Positions 46,434 through 56,204 of a DNA stretch of 64,000 nucleotides are shown here, one piece after another. Numbering within the stretch: the stretch's first letter is position 1; each line of letters begins with the position of its first letter. Below the pieces are notes generated by a model. That model had not been told where the DNA came from. It did no database searches and saw only the letters and a list, made by a program, of their open reading frames with translations. The stretch comes from Deltaproteobacteria bacterium (lineage in GTDB: Bacteria > Desulfobacterota > GWC2-55-46): positions 1 through 64,000 of the forward strand of contig JACOUO010000011.1 of assembly GCA_016177845.1 (NCBI GenBank), given 5' to 3'. The position numbers were made by a program, and so were the translations under genes.

Positions 46434-48137
46434 ATGACGATGACTGATAGGATAGGCGAGCTTTTATTAAGAGAGAAACTGATTACATCTGATCAGCTCA
46501 AAAAGGCTATCGATGAGCAGAAGAAGAGCGGCGGAAGGCTCGGATATAATCTGACAAAACTTGGCTATATCACCGAAAAAGACCTTACCACTTTTCTGAG
46601 CAGGCAGTACGGCATCCCCACCATTGACCTTTCAAGCCAGGAAATTGAGCCTGATATCATCAAGCTCATCCCCGAGGATGTTTCACAGAAATATCAGATA
46701 ATACCCATAAGCAGGACAGGCTCAACGCTTGTCGTGGCTATGGCTGACCCTTCCAATATTTTTGCAATTGACGATATAAAATTCCTGACCGGCTATAATG
46801 TCGAGCCCCTTGTCGCTTCCGACGCCGCCATAAAGGCTGCGGTCGAGAGATATTACGAAACGCCTGAAATGGGCCTCGAAGGCGTTCTGACCGAGTTTGA
46901 CGAAGGCGAGATGGAAGTCATAAAGGACGAGGAAGAAGTCGACCTGATGGACCTTAAAAAGGCTGTCGAGGACGCCCCTGTCGTAAAGCTCGTCAACCTC
47001 ATCCTTACCGACGCCATCAAAAAAGGCGCAAGCGACATCCACATCGAGCCTTATGAGAAGTCCTTTCGCGTAAGGTACAGGATTGACGGAATACTTATGG
47101 AGGTCATGAAGCCTCCCATGAAGCTTAAGAACGCGATAGTCTCAAGAATCAAGATTATGAGCCAGCTTGACATCGCGGAGAGAAGGCTGCCGCAGGACGG
47201 GCGTATAAAGCTTAAACTCTCAAAGAACAAGGAGATGGACTACAGGGTATCGGTCCTTCCGACCCTTTTCGGCGAGAAGGTCTGCTTAAGGCTTCTTGAC
47301 AAGAGCAACCTCCAGCTCGATATGACAAAACTGGGGTTTGAAGAGAAGGCCCTGCAGGACTTCATGAGCGCCATACATAGGCCATGGGGCATTGTGCTTG
47401 TAACCGGCCCTACGGGAAGCGGAAAGACTACGACGCTTTATTCAGCCCTTTCAGAGCTTAATAAGATATCAGAGAATATATCAACAGCTGAGGACCCGGT
47501 TGAGTTCAACCTGATGGGCATAAATCAGGTGCAGATGCACGATGACATAGGGCTTAACTTTGCGGCATCGCTGAGGAGCTTTCTGAGGCAGGACCCTGAC
47601 ATCATCATGGTCGGGGAGATAAGGGATTACGAAACCGCTGAAATTGCAATCAAGGCGGCTCTCACCGGCCATCTTGTGCTTTCAACCCTTCACACCAATG
47701 ACGCGCCTTCAACGGTCAACAGGCTTCTTAATATGGGCATAGAGCCCTTCCTTGTGTCCTCATCATGTAACCTTATACTTGCCCAGAGGCTTGCGAGAAA
47801 GATATGCAAGGACTGCAAGGTAAAGCTCCCAACGAATGAAAAGGTCTTTATTGACCTTGGCATATCGCCCCAGGAGGCTCATAAGCTGGAGTGCTATAAG
47901 GGCAGCGGATGCGCCACATGCGGCGGTACAGGCTACAAAGGCAGGATAGCTTTATACGAGGTAATGCCTTTTACGGAGAGCGTAAAGGAGATGGTCTTAA
48001 ACGGCGCTTCATCCGCAGAGATAAAGAGGGCTGCCATAAAAGACGGCATGAAGACCCTGAGGATGAGCGGCATTACCAAGGTGGCGGAGGGAGTGACCAC
48101 CATTGAAGAGGTCATAAGGGTCACAATGGCGGATTAA
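46434..48137 (+). CDS. pilB: Type IV pilus assembly ATPase with MshEN domain
   Basis: RIGELLLREKLITSDQLKKAIDEQ (MshEN), GPTGSGKTTTLY, tetracysteine CKDCKV...CATCGGTGYKGR. Confidence 0.97.
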   Translation: MTMTDRIGELLLREKLITSDQLKKAIDEQKKSGGRLGYNLTKLGYITEKDLTTFLSRQYGIPTIDLSSQEIEPDIIKLIPEDVSQKYQIIPISRTGSTLVVAMADPSNIFAIDDIKFLTGYNVEPLVASDAAIKAAVERYYETPEMGLEGVLTEFDEGEMEVIKDEEEVDLMDLKKAVEDAPVVKLVNLILTDAIKKGASDIHIEPYEKSFRVRYRIDGILMEVMKPPMKLKNAIVSRIKIMSQLDIAERRLPQDGRIKLKLSKNKEMDYRVSVLPTLFGEKVCLRLLDKSNLQLDMTKLGFEEKALQDFMSAIHRPWGIVLVTGPTGSGKTTTLYSALSELNKISENISTAEDPVEFNLMGINQVQMHDDIGLNFAASLRSFLRQDPDIIMVGEIRDYETAEIAIKAALTGHLVLSTLHTNDAPSTVNRLLNMGIEPFLVSSSCNLILAQRLARKICKDCKVKLPTNEKVFIDLGISPQEAHKLECYKGSGCATCGGTGYKGRIALYEVMPFTESVKEMVLNGASSAEIKRAAIKDGMKTLRMSGITKVAEGVTTIEEVIRVTMAD

Positions 48138-48270
48138 GCCACGAAAAATAAAAAATACCTTTATTCCTAAAAAAAAGAGCCTTTTTGTAACTTTAGTCCT
48201 AACAATTGCACCTATATCATTATAAGATTTTTTGAGCAGTTTTGTAACACCGCAAAAAACGGGGGAGCAG

Positions 48271-49392
48271 ATGGCAGTAGAAGGCGGCACAAGATACAAT
48301 CTTCAGGAGCTTTTGAGGATAATGGTTGACCAGGGCGGGTCTGACCTGCATATTGCTGCGGGCTCACCCCCGAGGATAAGAATCCATGGAAAGCTCGCGC
48401 CCATGAATGCCCCGGTGCTTAACGCTGTTGATACGAAGCAGATGTGCTACACCATCCTAACGGATGTCCAGAAGCATAAGTTTGAGGATGAGAATGAGCT
48501 CGATTTTTCATTTGGCATCAAGGGCCTGAGCCGCTTCAGGGGCAATCTGTTTGTCCAGAGGGGAACGGTTGCCGGAGTATTCAGGACAATTCCGTTTAAG
48601 ATTAAATCATTTACAGAACTGGGGCTCCCTCCCATAATGGAAGAGCTTTCCAAAAAGCCGCGCGGACTGGTGCTGGTCACAGGGCCGACGGGCAGCGGTA
48701 AATCCACCACACTTGCCTCAATCATCGATAAGATAAATACCGACAGGGCCGAGCATATTATAACTATCGAAGATCCTATAGAGTATCTCCATAATTCAAA
48801 GACAGCGCTTGTAAACCAGAGGGAGGTCGGATACGACACCCATGCGTTTAAAAAGGCGCTTAAGTATGTACTCCGCCAGGACCCCGATGTTGTGCTTCTG
48901 GGAGAGCTCAGGGACATGGAAACAATAGAGACAGCCCTGACGATCGCCGAGACAGGACACCTCTGCTTTGCCACACTCCATACAAATTCATGCGTTCAGA
49001 CCATAAACAGGATAGTGGACGTATTCCCTTCGAACCAGCAGCCGCAGGTAAGGGCGCAGTTATCGTTCGTGCTCGAAGGCGTTCTTTCCCAGCTGCTTGT
49101 GCCAAGGGCTGACGGCAAGGGCAGGGTAGTGGCGCTTGAGATAATGGTCCCGAATGCCGCTATAAGAAACCTTATAAGAGAAGATAAGATACACCAGATA
49201 TATTCGCAGATGCAGGTCGGGCAAACAAAATTCGGCATGCAGACAATGAACCAGAGCCTGATGAACCTCTATACAAGGAGGCTCATCAGCCTTGAGGATG
49301 CCCTTGGCAGAAGCCAGGAACCTGATGAACTGCGCCAGATGCTGGCAAACGCGGGTATTTTACGCCCCGGAATGCCAGGGAGGACGATGTAG
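48271..49392 (+). CDS. pilT: Type IV pilus retraction ATPase
   Basis: GGSDLHIAAGSPPRIRIHGKL, GPTGSGKSTTLASIID, AIRNLIREDKIHQIYSQMQVG. Confidence 0.97.
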   Translation: MAVEGGTRYNLQELLRIMVDQGGSDLHIAAGSPPRIRIHGKLAPMNAPVLNAVDTKQMCYTILTDVQKHKFEDENELDFSFGIKGLSRFRGNLFVQRGTVAGVFRTIPFKIKSFTELGLPPIMEELSKKPRGLVLVTGPTGSGKSTTLASIIDKINTDRAEHIITIEDPIEYLHNSKTALVNQREVGYDTHAFKKALKYVLRQDPDVVLLGELRDMETIETALTIAETGHLCFATLHTNSCVQTINRIVDVFPSNQQPQVRAQLSFVLEGVLSQLLVPRADGKGRVVALEIMVPNAAIRNLIREDKIHQIYSQMQVGQTKFGMQTMNQSLMNLYTRRLISLEDALGRSQEPDELRQMLANAGILRPGMPGRTM

Positions 49393-49395
49393 TAT

Positions 49396-50619
49396 ATGGC
49401 CACCTTTGTCTATACGGGCAAGACATTAAGCGGTGAAGTCAAAAAGGGCGAGATACAGGCCGCCAACCTTGCGCAGGCGACCGCAGCGCTCAGAAGGCAG
49501 CAGATCGCGCCTTCTGCCATTAGCCAGAAGAAGGCGGGCCTTTCATCTCTAAGTGATATTAAAATACCGGGTTTCACCAAAGGCGTTAAGACAAAGGACC
49601 TGGTCATCTTCAGCCGCCAGTTTGCCACAATGATTGACGCTGGGCTTCCTCTCGTGCAGTGCCTTGATATCCTTGCTTCCCAGCAGGAAAACCCCGAGTT
49701 TAAAAAAGTCCTTCTCGATGTAAAAGGCTCTGTTGAAGGCGGTTCTACATTTGCGGATGCCCTCAAAAAACATCCCAAGGTATTTGACAGTCTCTATGTA
49801 AACCTCATTGCCGCAGGCGAGGTCGGCGGTATTCTCGATACGATATTGAACAGGCTCTCAGGCTTCCTTGAAAAGACCGAGAAGCTTAAGGGCAAGGTCA
49901 AAAGCGCAATGACATATCCTACAGCGGTTATATTCATAGCCTGCCTTGTCGTTACAGGCCTTCTGCTCTGGGTTGTCCCGATATTCCAGGAGATGTTCGC
50001 GGGCTTTGGGCAGGCGCTTCCGGCTCCTACCCAGATGGTTGTCAATATGAGCAACGCCCTCCAGCATTACTGGTGGCTTATTTTCGGAACTATCGCCGGT
50101 ACAGGTGTTGCTTTGAACAGGCTCTATAAGACCCCAAAGGGCAGAAAGGTAATGGACGCGGCATTCCTTAAGGCCCCGGTCATCGGCGACCTTATAAGAA
50201 AGACTGCTGTAGCGAGGTTTACAAGGACCCTCGGCACAATGCTTTCAAGCGGCGTGCCTATCCTTGAGGGCCTTGAGATAGTCTCCAAGACCTCAGGCAA
50301 TGTCATAATAGAAGAGGCGATACTGAAGGCCCGCACAAGCCTGAGCCAGGGTAAAACCCTTGCGGAGCCTCTCATGGAAACAAAAGTATTTCCGGGCATG
50401 GTCACGCAGATGATAGCCGTTGGAGAGACAACAGGCGCCCTTGACGCAATGCTTACAAAGATAGCTGATTTTTATGAAGATGAAGTCGATGTGGCTGTTG
50501 ACGGACTTACTTCGCTTATTGAGCCGATGCTTATGGCATTTCTCGGCATCGTTGTCGGCGGACTGGTCATAGCTCTCTATCTTCCGATATTCCAGATTGC
50601 GGGGGCAGCCGCGGGCTAA
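49396..50619 (+). CDS. pilC: Type IV pilus inner-membrane platform protein
   Basis: FSRQFATMIDAGLPLVQCLDIL; two T2SSF domains. Confidence 0.97.
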   Translation: MATFVYTGKTLSGEVKKGEIQAANLAQATAALRRQQIAPSAISQKKAGLSSLSDIKIPGFTKGVKTKDLVIFSRQFATMIDAGLPLVQCLDILASQQENPEFKKVLLDVKGSVEGGSTFADALKKHPKVFDSLYVNLIAAGEVGGILDTILNRLSGFLEKTEKLKGKVKSAMTYPTAVIFIACLVVTGLLLWVVPIFQEMFAGFGQALPAPTQMVVNMSNALQHYWWLIFGTIAGTGVALNRLYKTPKGRKVMDAAFLKAPVIGDLIRKTAVARFTRTLGTMLSSGVPILEGLEIVSKTSGNVIIEEAILKARTSLSQGKTLAEPLMETKVFPGMVTQMIAVGETTGALDAMLTKIADFYEDEVDVAVDGLTSLIEPMLMAFLGIVVGGLVIALYLPIFQIAGAAAG

Positions 50620-50625
50620 TCAAAA

Positions 50626-52284
50626 ATGATACAGGCATCTCCCCCAAACCCGCTTAAAGCCAAGCTTCTGGCCATGATGATACTGAGGGTGGTGCTCGCG
50701 CTTGCCTTCCTCGGCCTTACCACCTGGTTCCAGATAAAGGGATATTCTTTTGCCAAGCTCAACTTTTATCCCCTTTACGGAATAGTAATCACCGTCGGGC
50801 TCCTGACTATAATCTATGCGCTTGTCCTGCACAGGATAGCTAATCTTCGTCTTTTTACCTACGCGCAGGTAATGATGGATATCGCCCTTGTTACGGTGAT
50901 AGTCTACATTACCGGCGGGACTGAAAGTTATCTTCAGACCCTCTATCCGCTTGCGGTTATAGGCAGTTCCATACTTCTCAGTAAAAGGGGCGGCTTTATA
51001 GCGGCCTCTGTCTCAAGCATAGCCTACGGCGTGCTTATTGACATGGATTTTTACGGCATGCTGCCGGAGAAGTACAAGGTCTTTGACTCCCCCATCATTC
51101 CTGCATGGGAAGATGTGTTTACGACAGTATCCACCAATATCCTCGCCTTTTTTACCGTAGCGTACCTTACCGGTCATCTCGCCGAGAGGACTGCAAGGGT
51201 AGAGAAAGAGCTTGAGGAAAAAGAGGTGGATTATGAAAAACTTGAGGTGCTCAACAGGCATATCGTTGAGAACATCACAAGCGGAATAATGACCCTTGAC
51301 GAGAAGTTGAGGATAACTTCTTTTAACCGCGAGGCTGAGGCCGTAACAGGGTATACGCTCAAGGATGTCTATTACAGGGATGTCAATGACATCTTCCCTG
51401 AGATGATGAGCAACGGGCATGATACCGGAGGCGTAAGGTTAGAGAAGAAGTTCAAGAAAAAGAGCGGTGACGAGATATGCCTCGGATTTACCGTGTCGCA
51501 GGGCCAGGGCGGGGATGCGGACTCAATAATTATTTTTCAGGATTTGACGCAGCTTAAGGCAATGGAAGAGCAGCTTAGAAGGGACGAGAAGCTAAAGGCC
51601 CTTGGCGAGCTTTCAGTTGGCATAGCGCACGAGATAAGAAACCCGCTTGCCTCCATCAGCGGTTCAATTCAGGTATTAAAGGGTGAGCTTGACCTTTCAG
51701 GAGATAATGAACACTTGATGGAGATAGTGCTCAGGGAGACTGAGAGGCTAAACGCCCTCATTACGGATTATCTCCTTTTTGCCAGGCCTGCGCAGGAGAA
51801 AAGGGAGCGGATAGACTTAAGCGGGCTTATCAATGAGACCGTAAAGATATTCATGAACTGCAAGGAAGCGGACTCCATTAATATTAATAACCAGATTGAG
51901 GACGGGATTTACATAGAGGGGGATTCGCGCCAGCTTGGGCAGGTCTTCTGGAATCTGTTTATCAATGCTGCCCATGCCATGCCCGATGGAGGGAGCTTGA
52001 CTATCACCTCAAGGTTTGATTTTATAACCGAGAGGGGCTCAGGCAGACCCAGCTCTTTTATCGATATAAAGATATCTGACTCCGGGCAGGGAATAACCTC
52101 AGAGAACCTTAACAGGATATTTGACCCGTTCTTTTCAACAAAGGACCAGGGAACAGGGCTTGGACTTGCGATAGTGCACAGGATAGTGACAAGCCACGGC
52201 GGCTCAATAGGGGTAAAGAGCAGGTTTGGAAAAGGGACTACTTTCAGAATAAGGCTTCCGCTTGAGGCGGCTGGCTTAAATTAG
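50626..52284 (+). CDS. pilS: Sensor histidine kinase
   Basis: Six-TM-like N-terminus, PAS, GIAHEIRNPLASISGSIQVL; between pilC and pilR. Confidence 0.93.
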   Translation: MIQASPPNPLKAKLLAMMILRVVLALAFLGLTTWFQIKGYSFAKLNFYPLYGIVITVGLLTIIYALVLHRIANLRLFTYAQVMMDIALVTVIVYITGGTESYLQTLYPLAVIGSSILLSKRGGFIAASVSSIAYGVLIDMDFYGMLPEKYKVFDSPIIPAWEDVFTTVSTNILAFFTVAYLTGHLAERTARVEKELEEKEVDYEKLEVLNRHIVENITSGIMTLDEKLRITSFNREAEAVTGYTLKDVYYRDVNDIFPEMMSNGHDTGGVRLEKKFKKKSGDEICLGFTVSQGQGGDADSIIIFQDLTQLKAMEEQLRRDEKLKALGELSVGIAHEIRNPLASISGSIQVLKGELDLSGDNEHLMEIVLRETERLNALITDYLLFARPAQEKRERIDLSGLINETVKIFMNCKEADSININNQIEDGIYIEGDSRQLGQVFWNLFINAAHAMPDGGSLTITSRFDFITERGSGRPSSFIDIKISDSGQGITSENLNRIFDPFFSTKDQGTGLGLAIVHRIVTSHGGSIGVKSRFGKGTTFRIRLPLEAAGLN

Positions 52285-52292
52285 AGAATTCA

Positions 52293-53690
52293 ATGGCTAA
52301 GAACAAAATCTTAATAGTAGATGATGAAAGGGACATGAGGGACTTCCTGGCTATAATGCTCAGGAAGGAAGGCTATGAAGTCGAGACCCTGCCCTCAGCC
52401 AAATTGGCCCTTGATTACTGCAGGGAAAACCATATCGACCTTGTCATCTCGGATGTCAGGATGCCCATAATGGGCGGGGTGGATTTCCTTAAGGCCGTAA
52501 AGGAGCTTGATAAGGATATCATTGTAATAATGATAACTGCTTATGCCTCTGTAGAGACAGCCATCGAGGCAATGAAGTCAGGCGCGTATGATTATTTTAC
52601 CAAGCCTTTTAACATTGACGAAGTAAAGCTCAATATCAAAAAGGCGCTTAAGGCAAAAAGCCTTGAGAAAGAGAACGAGATACTCAGGAAAGACCTCAAG
52701 ACAAAATTCGGGTTCAGCAATCTTATCGGCGCAAGCCAGAAGATGAAGGATGTCTACAGCCTCATAATGAGTGTTGCAGGCACAAAGACCAACATCTTCA
52801 TAACCGGCGAAAGCGGCACAGGCAAGGAGCTGGTAGCAAGGGCGATACACTACGAGAGCGACAGAAAAGATAAGCCCTTTATAGCTGTCAATTGCGGGGC
52901 GATACCGGATAATCTTATGGAGAGCGAGCTCTTCGGACATCAGAAAGGCGCGTTTACAGGAGCTGTATCGAATAAGGAAGGCCTTGCCGAACAGGCTGAC
53001 GGGGGCACTCTGTTCCTGGATGAGCTTACTGAACTTCCTCTGCATCTTCAGGTAAAGCTTCTGAGGTTCATACAGGAGAGGAACTTCAGAAGGGTAGGCG
53101 GCACAGTCGATACAACGGTAGATGTACGGCTTATAGCTGCTTCCAACAGGGACCTTGAAGCAGAGGTAAAGGCTGGCAGGTTCAGGGAAGACCTTTTCTA
53201 CAGGCTCAATGTCATAAGGATAAGCCTACCTCCTTTGAGGGAGCGCAGGGAAGACATAGCGATGCTTGCCAGGCACTTCATGGAAAAGTTCAGTGCGGAA
53301 CTTGGCAAAGATGTAAGGAAAATATCAGAGACAGCAATGGGCCTGATAGTGAACCACGAGTTCTCGGGAAATGTCAGGGAGCTTGAAAATGTGATTGAGA
53401 GGGCGGTAACGCTTGAGCCGTCAGATACCATTACGCCTGAGAGCCTGCCTGATTATATCAGGGACAGGACGATGGCAACGGCATCGGTCAATGACGGCGA
53501 GACAGAGGCGCTAAAAGTGCCTGAGAGCGGAATGGACCTTGAAAAGACTGTTGAGGAATTTGAAAAGGCGATAATCATGGACGCCTTGAAAAAAACAAGA
53601 GGAGTAAAGAAAAGGGCTGCGGAGCTCCTTGGGCTTTCATTCAGGTCCATGAGATACAAACTAAGCAAATATGACATCCCGGAAGACTGA
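52293..53690 (+). CDS. pilR: Sigma-54-dependent response regulator
   Basis: Receiver; GESGTGKELVARAIH; GAFTGA; C-terminal Fis-type HTH. Confidence 0.97.
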   Translation: MAKNKILIVDDERDMRDFLAIMLRKEGYEVETLPSAKLALDYCRENHIDLVISDVRMPIMGGVDFLKAVKELDKDIIVIMITAYASVETAIEAMKSGAYDYFTKPFNIDEVKLNIKKALKAKSLEKENEILRKDLKTKFGFSNLIGASQKMKDVYSLIMSVAGTKTNIFITGESGTGKELVARAIHYESDRKDKPFIAVNCGAIPDNLMESELFGHQKGAFTGAVSNKEGLAEQADGGTLFLDELTELPLHLQVKLLRFIQERNFRRVGGTVDTTVDVRLIAASNRDLEAEVKAGRFREDLFYRLNVIRISLPPLRERREDIAMLARHFMEKFSAELGKDVRKISETAMGLIVNHEFSGNVRELENVIERAVTLEPSDTITPESLPDYIRDRTMATASVNDGETEALKVPESGMDLEKTVEEFEKAIIMDALKKTRGVKKRAAELLGLSFRSMRYKLSKYDIPED

Positions 53691-55953
53691 ACAGTCCGTT
53701 AAAATAATATCTGCTGTATTACTCTTTGGGCTTGGGATATTCCTCCTCCTTTCAGCTTATCAGAAACAGCAATGGGATTCTGACATATTCTGGGCGCTGA
53801 AAAGCGGTGAGTGGATATTCTCAAACCTTAAAGTCCCTGCCACAGACCCGTTCTCCTATACATTCGGGGGAAAACCATGGGTTGATTTTACATGGGGTTT
53901 TCAGGTACTGGTCTATTCGTTCTTCAACTATCTCGGAGGCTGGAACGGCCTGTTCATATTTCAGGTAATACTGACCTCTCTGACCTTTCTTTTCATCTAT
54001 CTCAACCTTAGGCTTTTGACCTCGAACAGGACTTGGCTCAATATTACCTTCCTGTTTCTTGTTTATGTCTGCGCACATTCAAGGCTTTTTATAAGGCCGC
54101 ACCTCTTTGAATATTTCTTTGTTTCGCTCTATCTGCTCCTGCTGACTCTGTATGAGAAAAAAGGGAGTTCATTGTATTTATATTTGATGCTGCCTTTGCA
54201 GGTCTTATGGGTGAACATCCACTCAAGCGCAATACTCGGCATTTTTATAGCAGGCTCTTATGCGGCGGGCAAGATAATCGATGAGCTTCGCAGCGACGGC
54301 TTTAAGATAAAGGGCTCATCAAGCATAAATGCCCTTATATTTATGCCTGCCCTTCTTCCGATTGTATCTCTGATAAACCCATACGGGCTTAAGCTCGTTG
54401 TATTTCCTTTTATCCATCACGGCATTGATAATGCCGACGCGATAAAGCATATAGGGGAGTGGCTAAAGCCTAATCTCAAAGAGCTTTTCTTTTTCTTTTA
54501 CCCTTTCCCGCTTGATCATTTCGCTTTCGTTCTGCTGTTTACGGCTGTTGTAATCTCCTTAGCCCTGAATTTCAGGAAATTAAAGGCAAGATACATTTTC
54601 CTGCTTGCGGCGGCCCTTTACATGGCTACCTCGCACACAAGATGGATTGCGTTATTTGCGTTTTTTGCCGCCCCGATAGCGGCAGCCAACATCTGCTCTT
54701 ATCTGGAGAGTAAGGTTTGCAGTGAAAAATTCTTAAGCCGCTCAGCCCTTGCTCTTTCCGTTTTCATGGCTATTGTCATGGGGATAGTATTTTCAACAGG
54801 GCATCTCAGGGATAATTTCGGCATTGGCAAAAGGGAAGGGGTATTCCCCGAGGGAACTGTAGCCTTCATGAAAAAGGAAGGCATAAAGGGCAATATCTAT
54901 AATGAGTATATATTTGGCGGCTATCTTATCCACGAATACCCTGAAGTGAAGGTGTTTATAGACGGAAGGACGCCTACGGTCTATTCCCCGTATTTCTTCT
55001 GGATGACGAGGCTTGCCGAGGACCCTGCTCATTGGAAGAAGATGGTAAAAGAATACGATATAAAGATGGCGCTTATAAAAATCGACAGCAAATTTTGCGG
55101 TCAGCTCAGGAGCAGCAGGGAGTGGGCCCCGGTGAGCTTTGACGATGTGTCCATACTGTTTCTTAAAAATGCAGATGAATATAAGGATGTGATATCAAGG
55201 TGGGGCATGACCGAGCTTAACCCGTGCTCAGAAGGAGCGAGGTATAAGCTCCCGAATGATCCTGTAGCCCTTGACACGATAAAAGGCGAGCTTGAGAGGG
55301 TAATCTCTTATAATGAGGGTTTTGCAAGGCCTCACAGGCTTCTTGGGCTCCTTTACACAGAACTCGGCGGAGAGAGCCTCGGTAAAGCCGTATCTGAATT
55401 CGAGAAGGCTCTTGCGATAGTTCAAAACCCGTTTATTTACTATGATTATGCTGTCGCGCTTGGGAAGATGACGCGACATAACGATGCCATAGCCGCATTT
55501 AAAAAGGCAATAGACGGAGATGAGGAGTTTAAGGACGCCTATCTTGGCCTCGGAGTTGCCTACCATGACCTGAAAGAAAATAAGGAAGCTGTAAAAGCGC
55601 TCTCAAAATACATTACCCTTGCTGATGACACCAGCGACCCTATTGCTTATAAGATACTCGGGTTATCTTATTTCGAACTTGGGGAATTTGAACCGGCTGC
55701 TATTTACCTGAAAAGGGCGGCTTTTGCCATCAATGACCCTAAGGAGCTTGGCAATATAAATTACTATTTGGGCAATGCCTTATTCGAAGCCGGTGAGGAT
55801 GAAGAAGGGCTTAAATATTACTCAAGGGCTATTGCCATAAACCCCGAATACAAAGATGTCCTGCAGAACCTCTCAGATAATCTCAGAAGATCAGGCAAAA
55901 GCGGCAGAGCGGATAAGATATCTTCCATAGTTTCTTCTGAAAAGGCCGAATAA
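53671..55953 (+). CDS. Polytopic membrane protein with C-terminal TPR repeats
   Basis: ~10 TM helices then TPRs; start overlaps the pilR end. Confidence 0.8.
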   Translation: MTSRKTEQSVKIISAVLLFGLGIFLLLSAYQKQQWDSDIFWALKSGEWIFSNLKVPATDPFSYTFGGKPWVDFTWGFQVLVYSFFNYLGGWNGLFIFQVILTSLTFLFIYLNLRLLTSNRTWLNITFLFLVYVCAHSRLFIRPHLFEYFFVSLYLLLLTLYEKKGSSLYLYLMLPLQVLWVNIHSSAILGIFIAGSYAAGKIIDELRSDGFKIKGSSSINALIFMPALLPIVSLINPYGLKLVVFPFIHHGIDNADAIKHIGEWLKPNLKELFFFFYPFPLDHFAFVLLFTAVVISLALNFRKLKARYIFLLAAALYMATSHTRWIALFAFFAAPIAAANICSYLESKVCSEKFLSRSALALSVFMAIVMGIVFSTGHLRDNFGIGKREGVFPEGTVAFMKKEGIKGNIYNEYIFGGYLIHEYPEVKVFIDGRTPTVYSPYFFWMTRLAEDPAHWKKMVKEYDIKMALIKIDSKFCGQLRSSREWAPVSFDDVSILFLKNADEYKDVISRWGMTELNPCSEGARYKLPNDPVALDTIKGELERVISYNEGFARPHRLLGLLYTELGGESLGKAVSEFEKALAIVQNPFIYYDYAVALGKMTRHNDAIAAFKKAIDGDEEFKDAYLGLGVAYHDLKENKEAVKALSKYITLADDTSDPIAYKILGLSYFELGEFEPAAIYLKRAAFAINDPKELGNINYYLGNALFEAGEDEEGLKYYSRAIAINPEYKDVLQNLSDNLRRSGKSGRADKISSIVSSEKAE

Positions 55954-55997
55954 AGCCTGTTCTTTCCATGAAAAAAATTCAAGGCGTCAGCGAAAAT

Positions 55998-56038
55998 TGA
56001 CATAAAATGTCAGAATAGTGACAAAAAATGTCACTATT
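55998..56038 (+). promoter_or_regulatory. Two tandem TGACA-N5-TGTCA palindromes, 21 bp centre-to-centre (putative PilR enhancer sites)
   Basis: TGACATAAAATGTCA (55998-56012) and AATAGTGACAAAAAATGTCACTATT (56014-56038). Confidence 0.75.
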
Positions 56039-56098
56039 AAAGTTTTTCAAAAGTACACAGGAAATCGTAAGTAGTTGTTTTGTAATAATTTCATGTTT

Positions 56099-56114
56099 TG
56101 GCATGGGCATTGCA
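56099..56114 (+). promoter_or_regulatory. Sigma-54 promoter of pilA
   Basis: TGGCATGGGCATTGCA (TGGCAT-N5-TTGCA). Confidence 0.88.
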
Positions 56115-56133
56115 CATTAGTATATGCAAAACG

Positions 56134-56169
56134 ATTTAAGTTTTTCGGTGCAAGTCCGAAGATTTAAAT
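56134..56169 (+). other. Hairpin in the pilA leader
   Basis: ATTTAA...TTCGG tgcaagt CCGAA...TTAAAT. Confidence 0.5.
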
Positions 56170-56204
56170 AAGTTCAAAATCAAAATGCCGGAAGGAGGAA
56201 AGAA

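Noticed and set aside
56101-56200. GEMM (c-di-GMP/cGAMP) or cobalamin riboswitch before pilA, suggested by CGGTGCAAGTCCG
   Set aside because: The required GEMM tetraloop/receptor motifs and the cobalamin B12-box context are not present.
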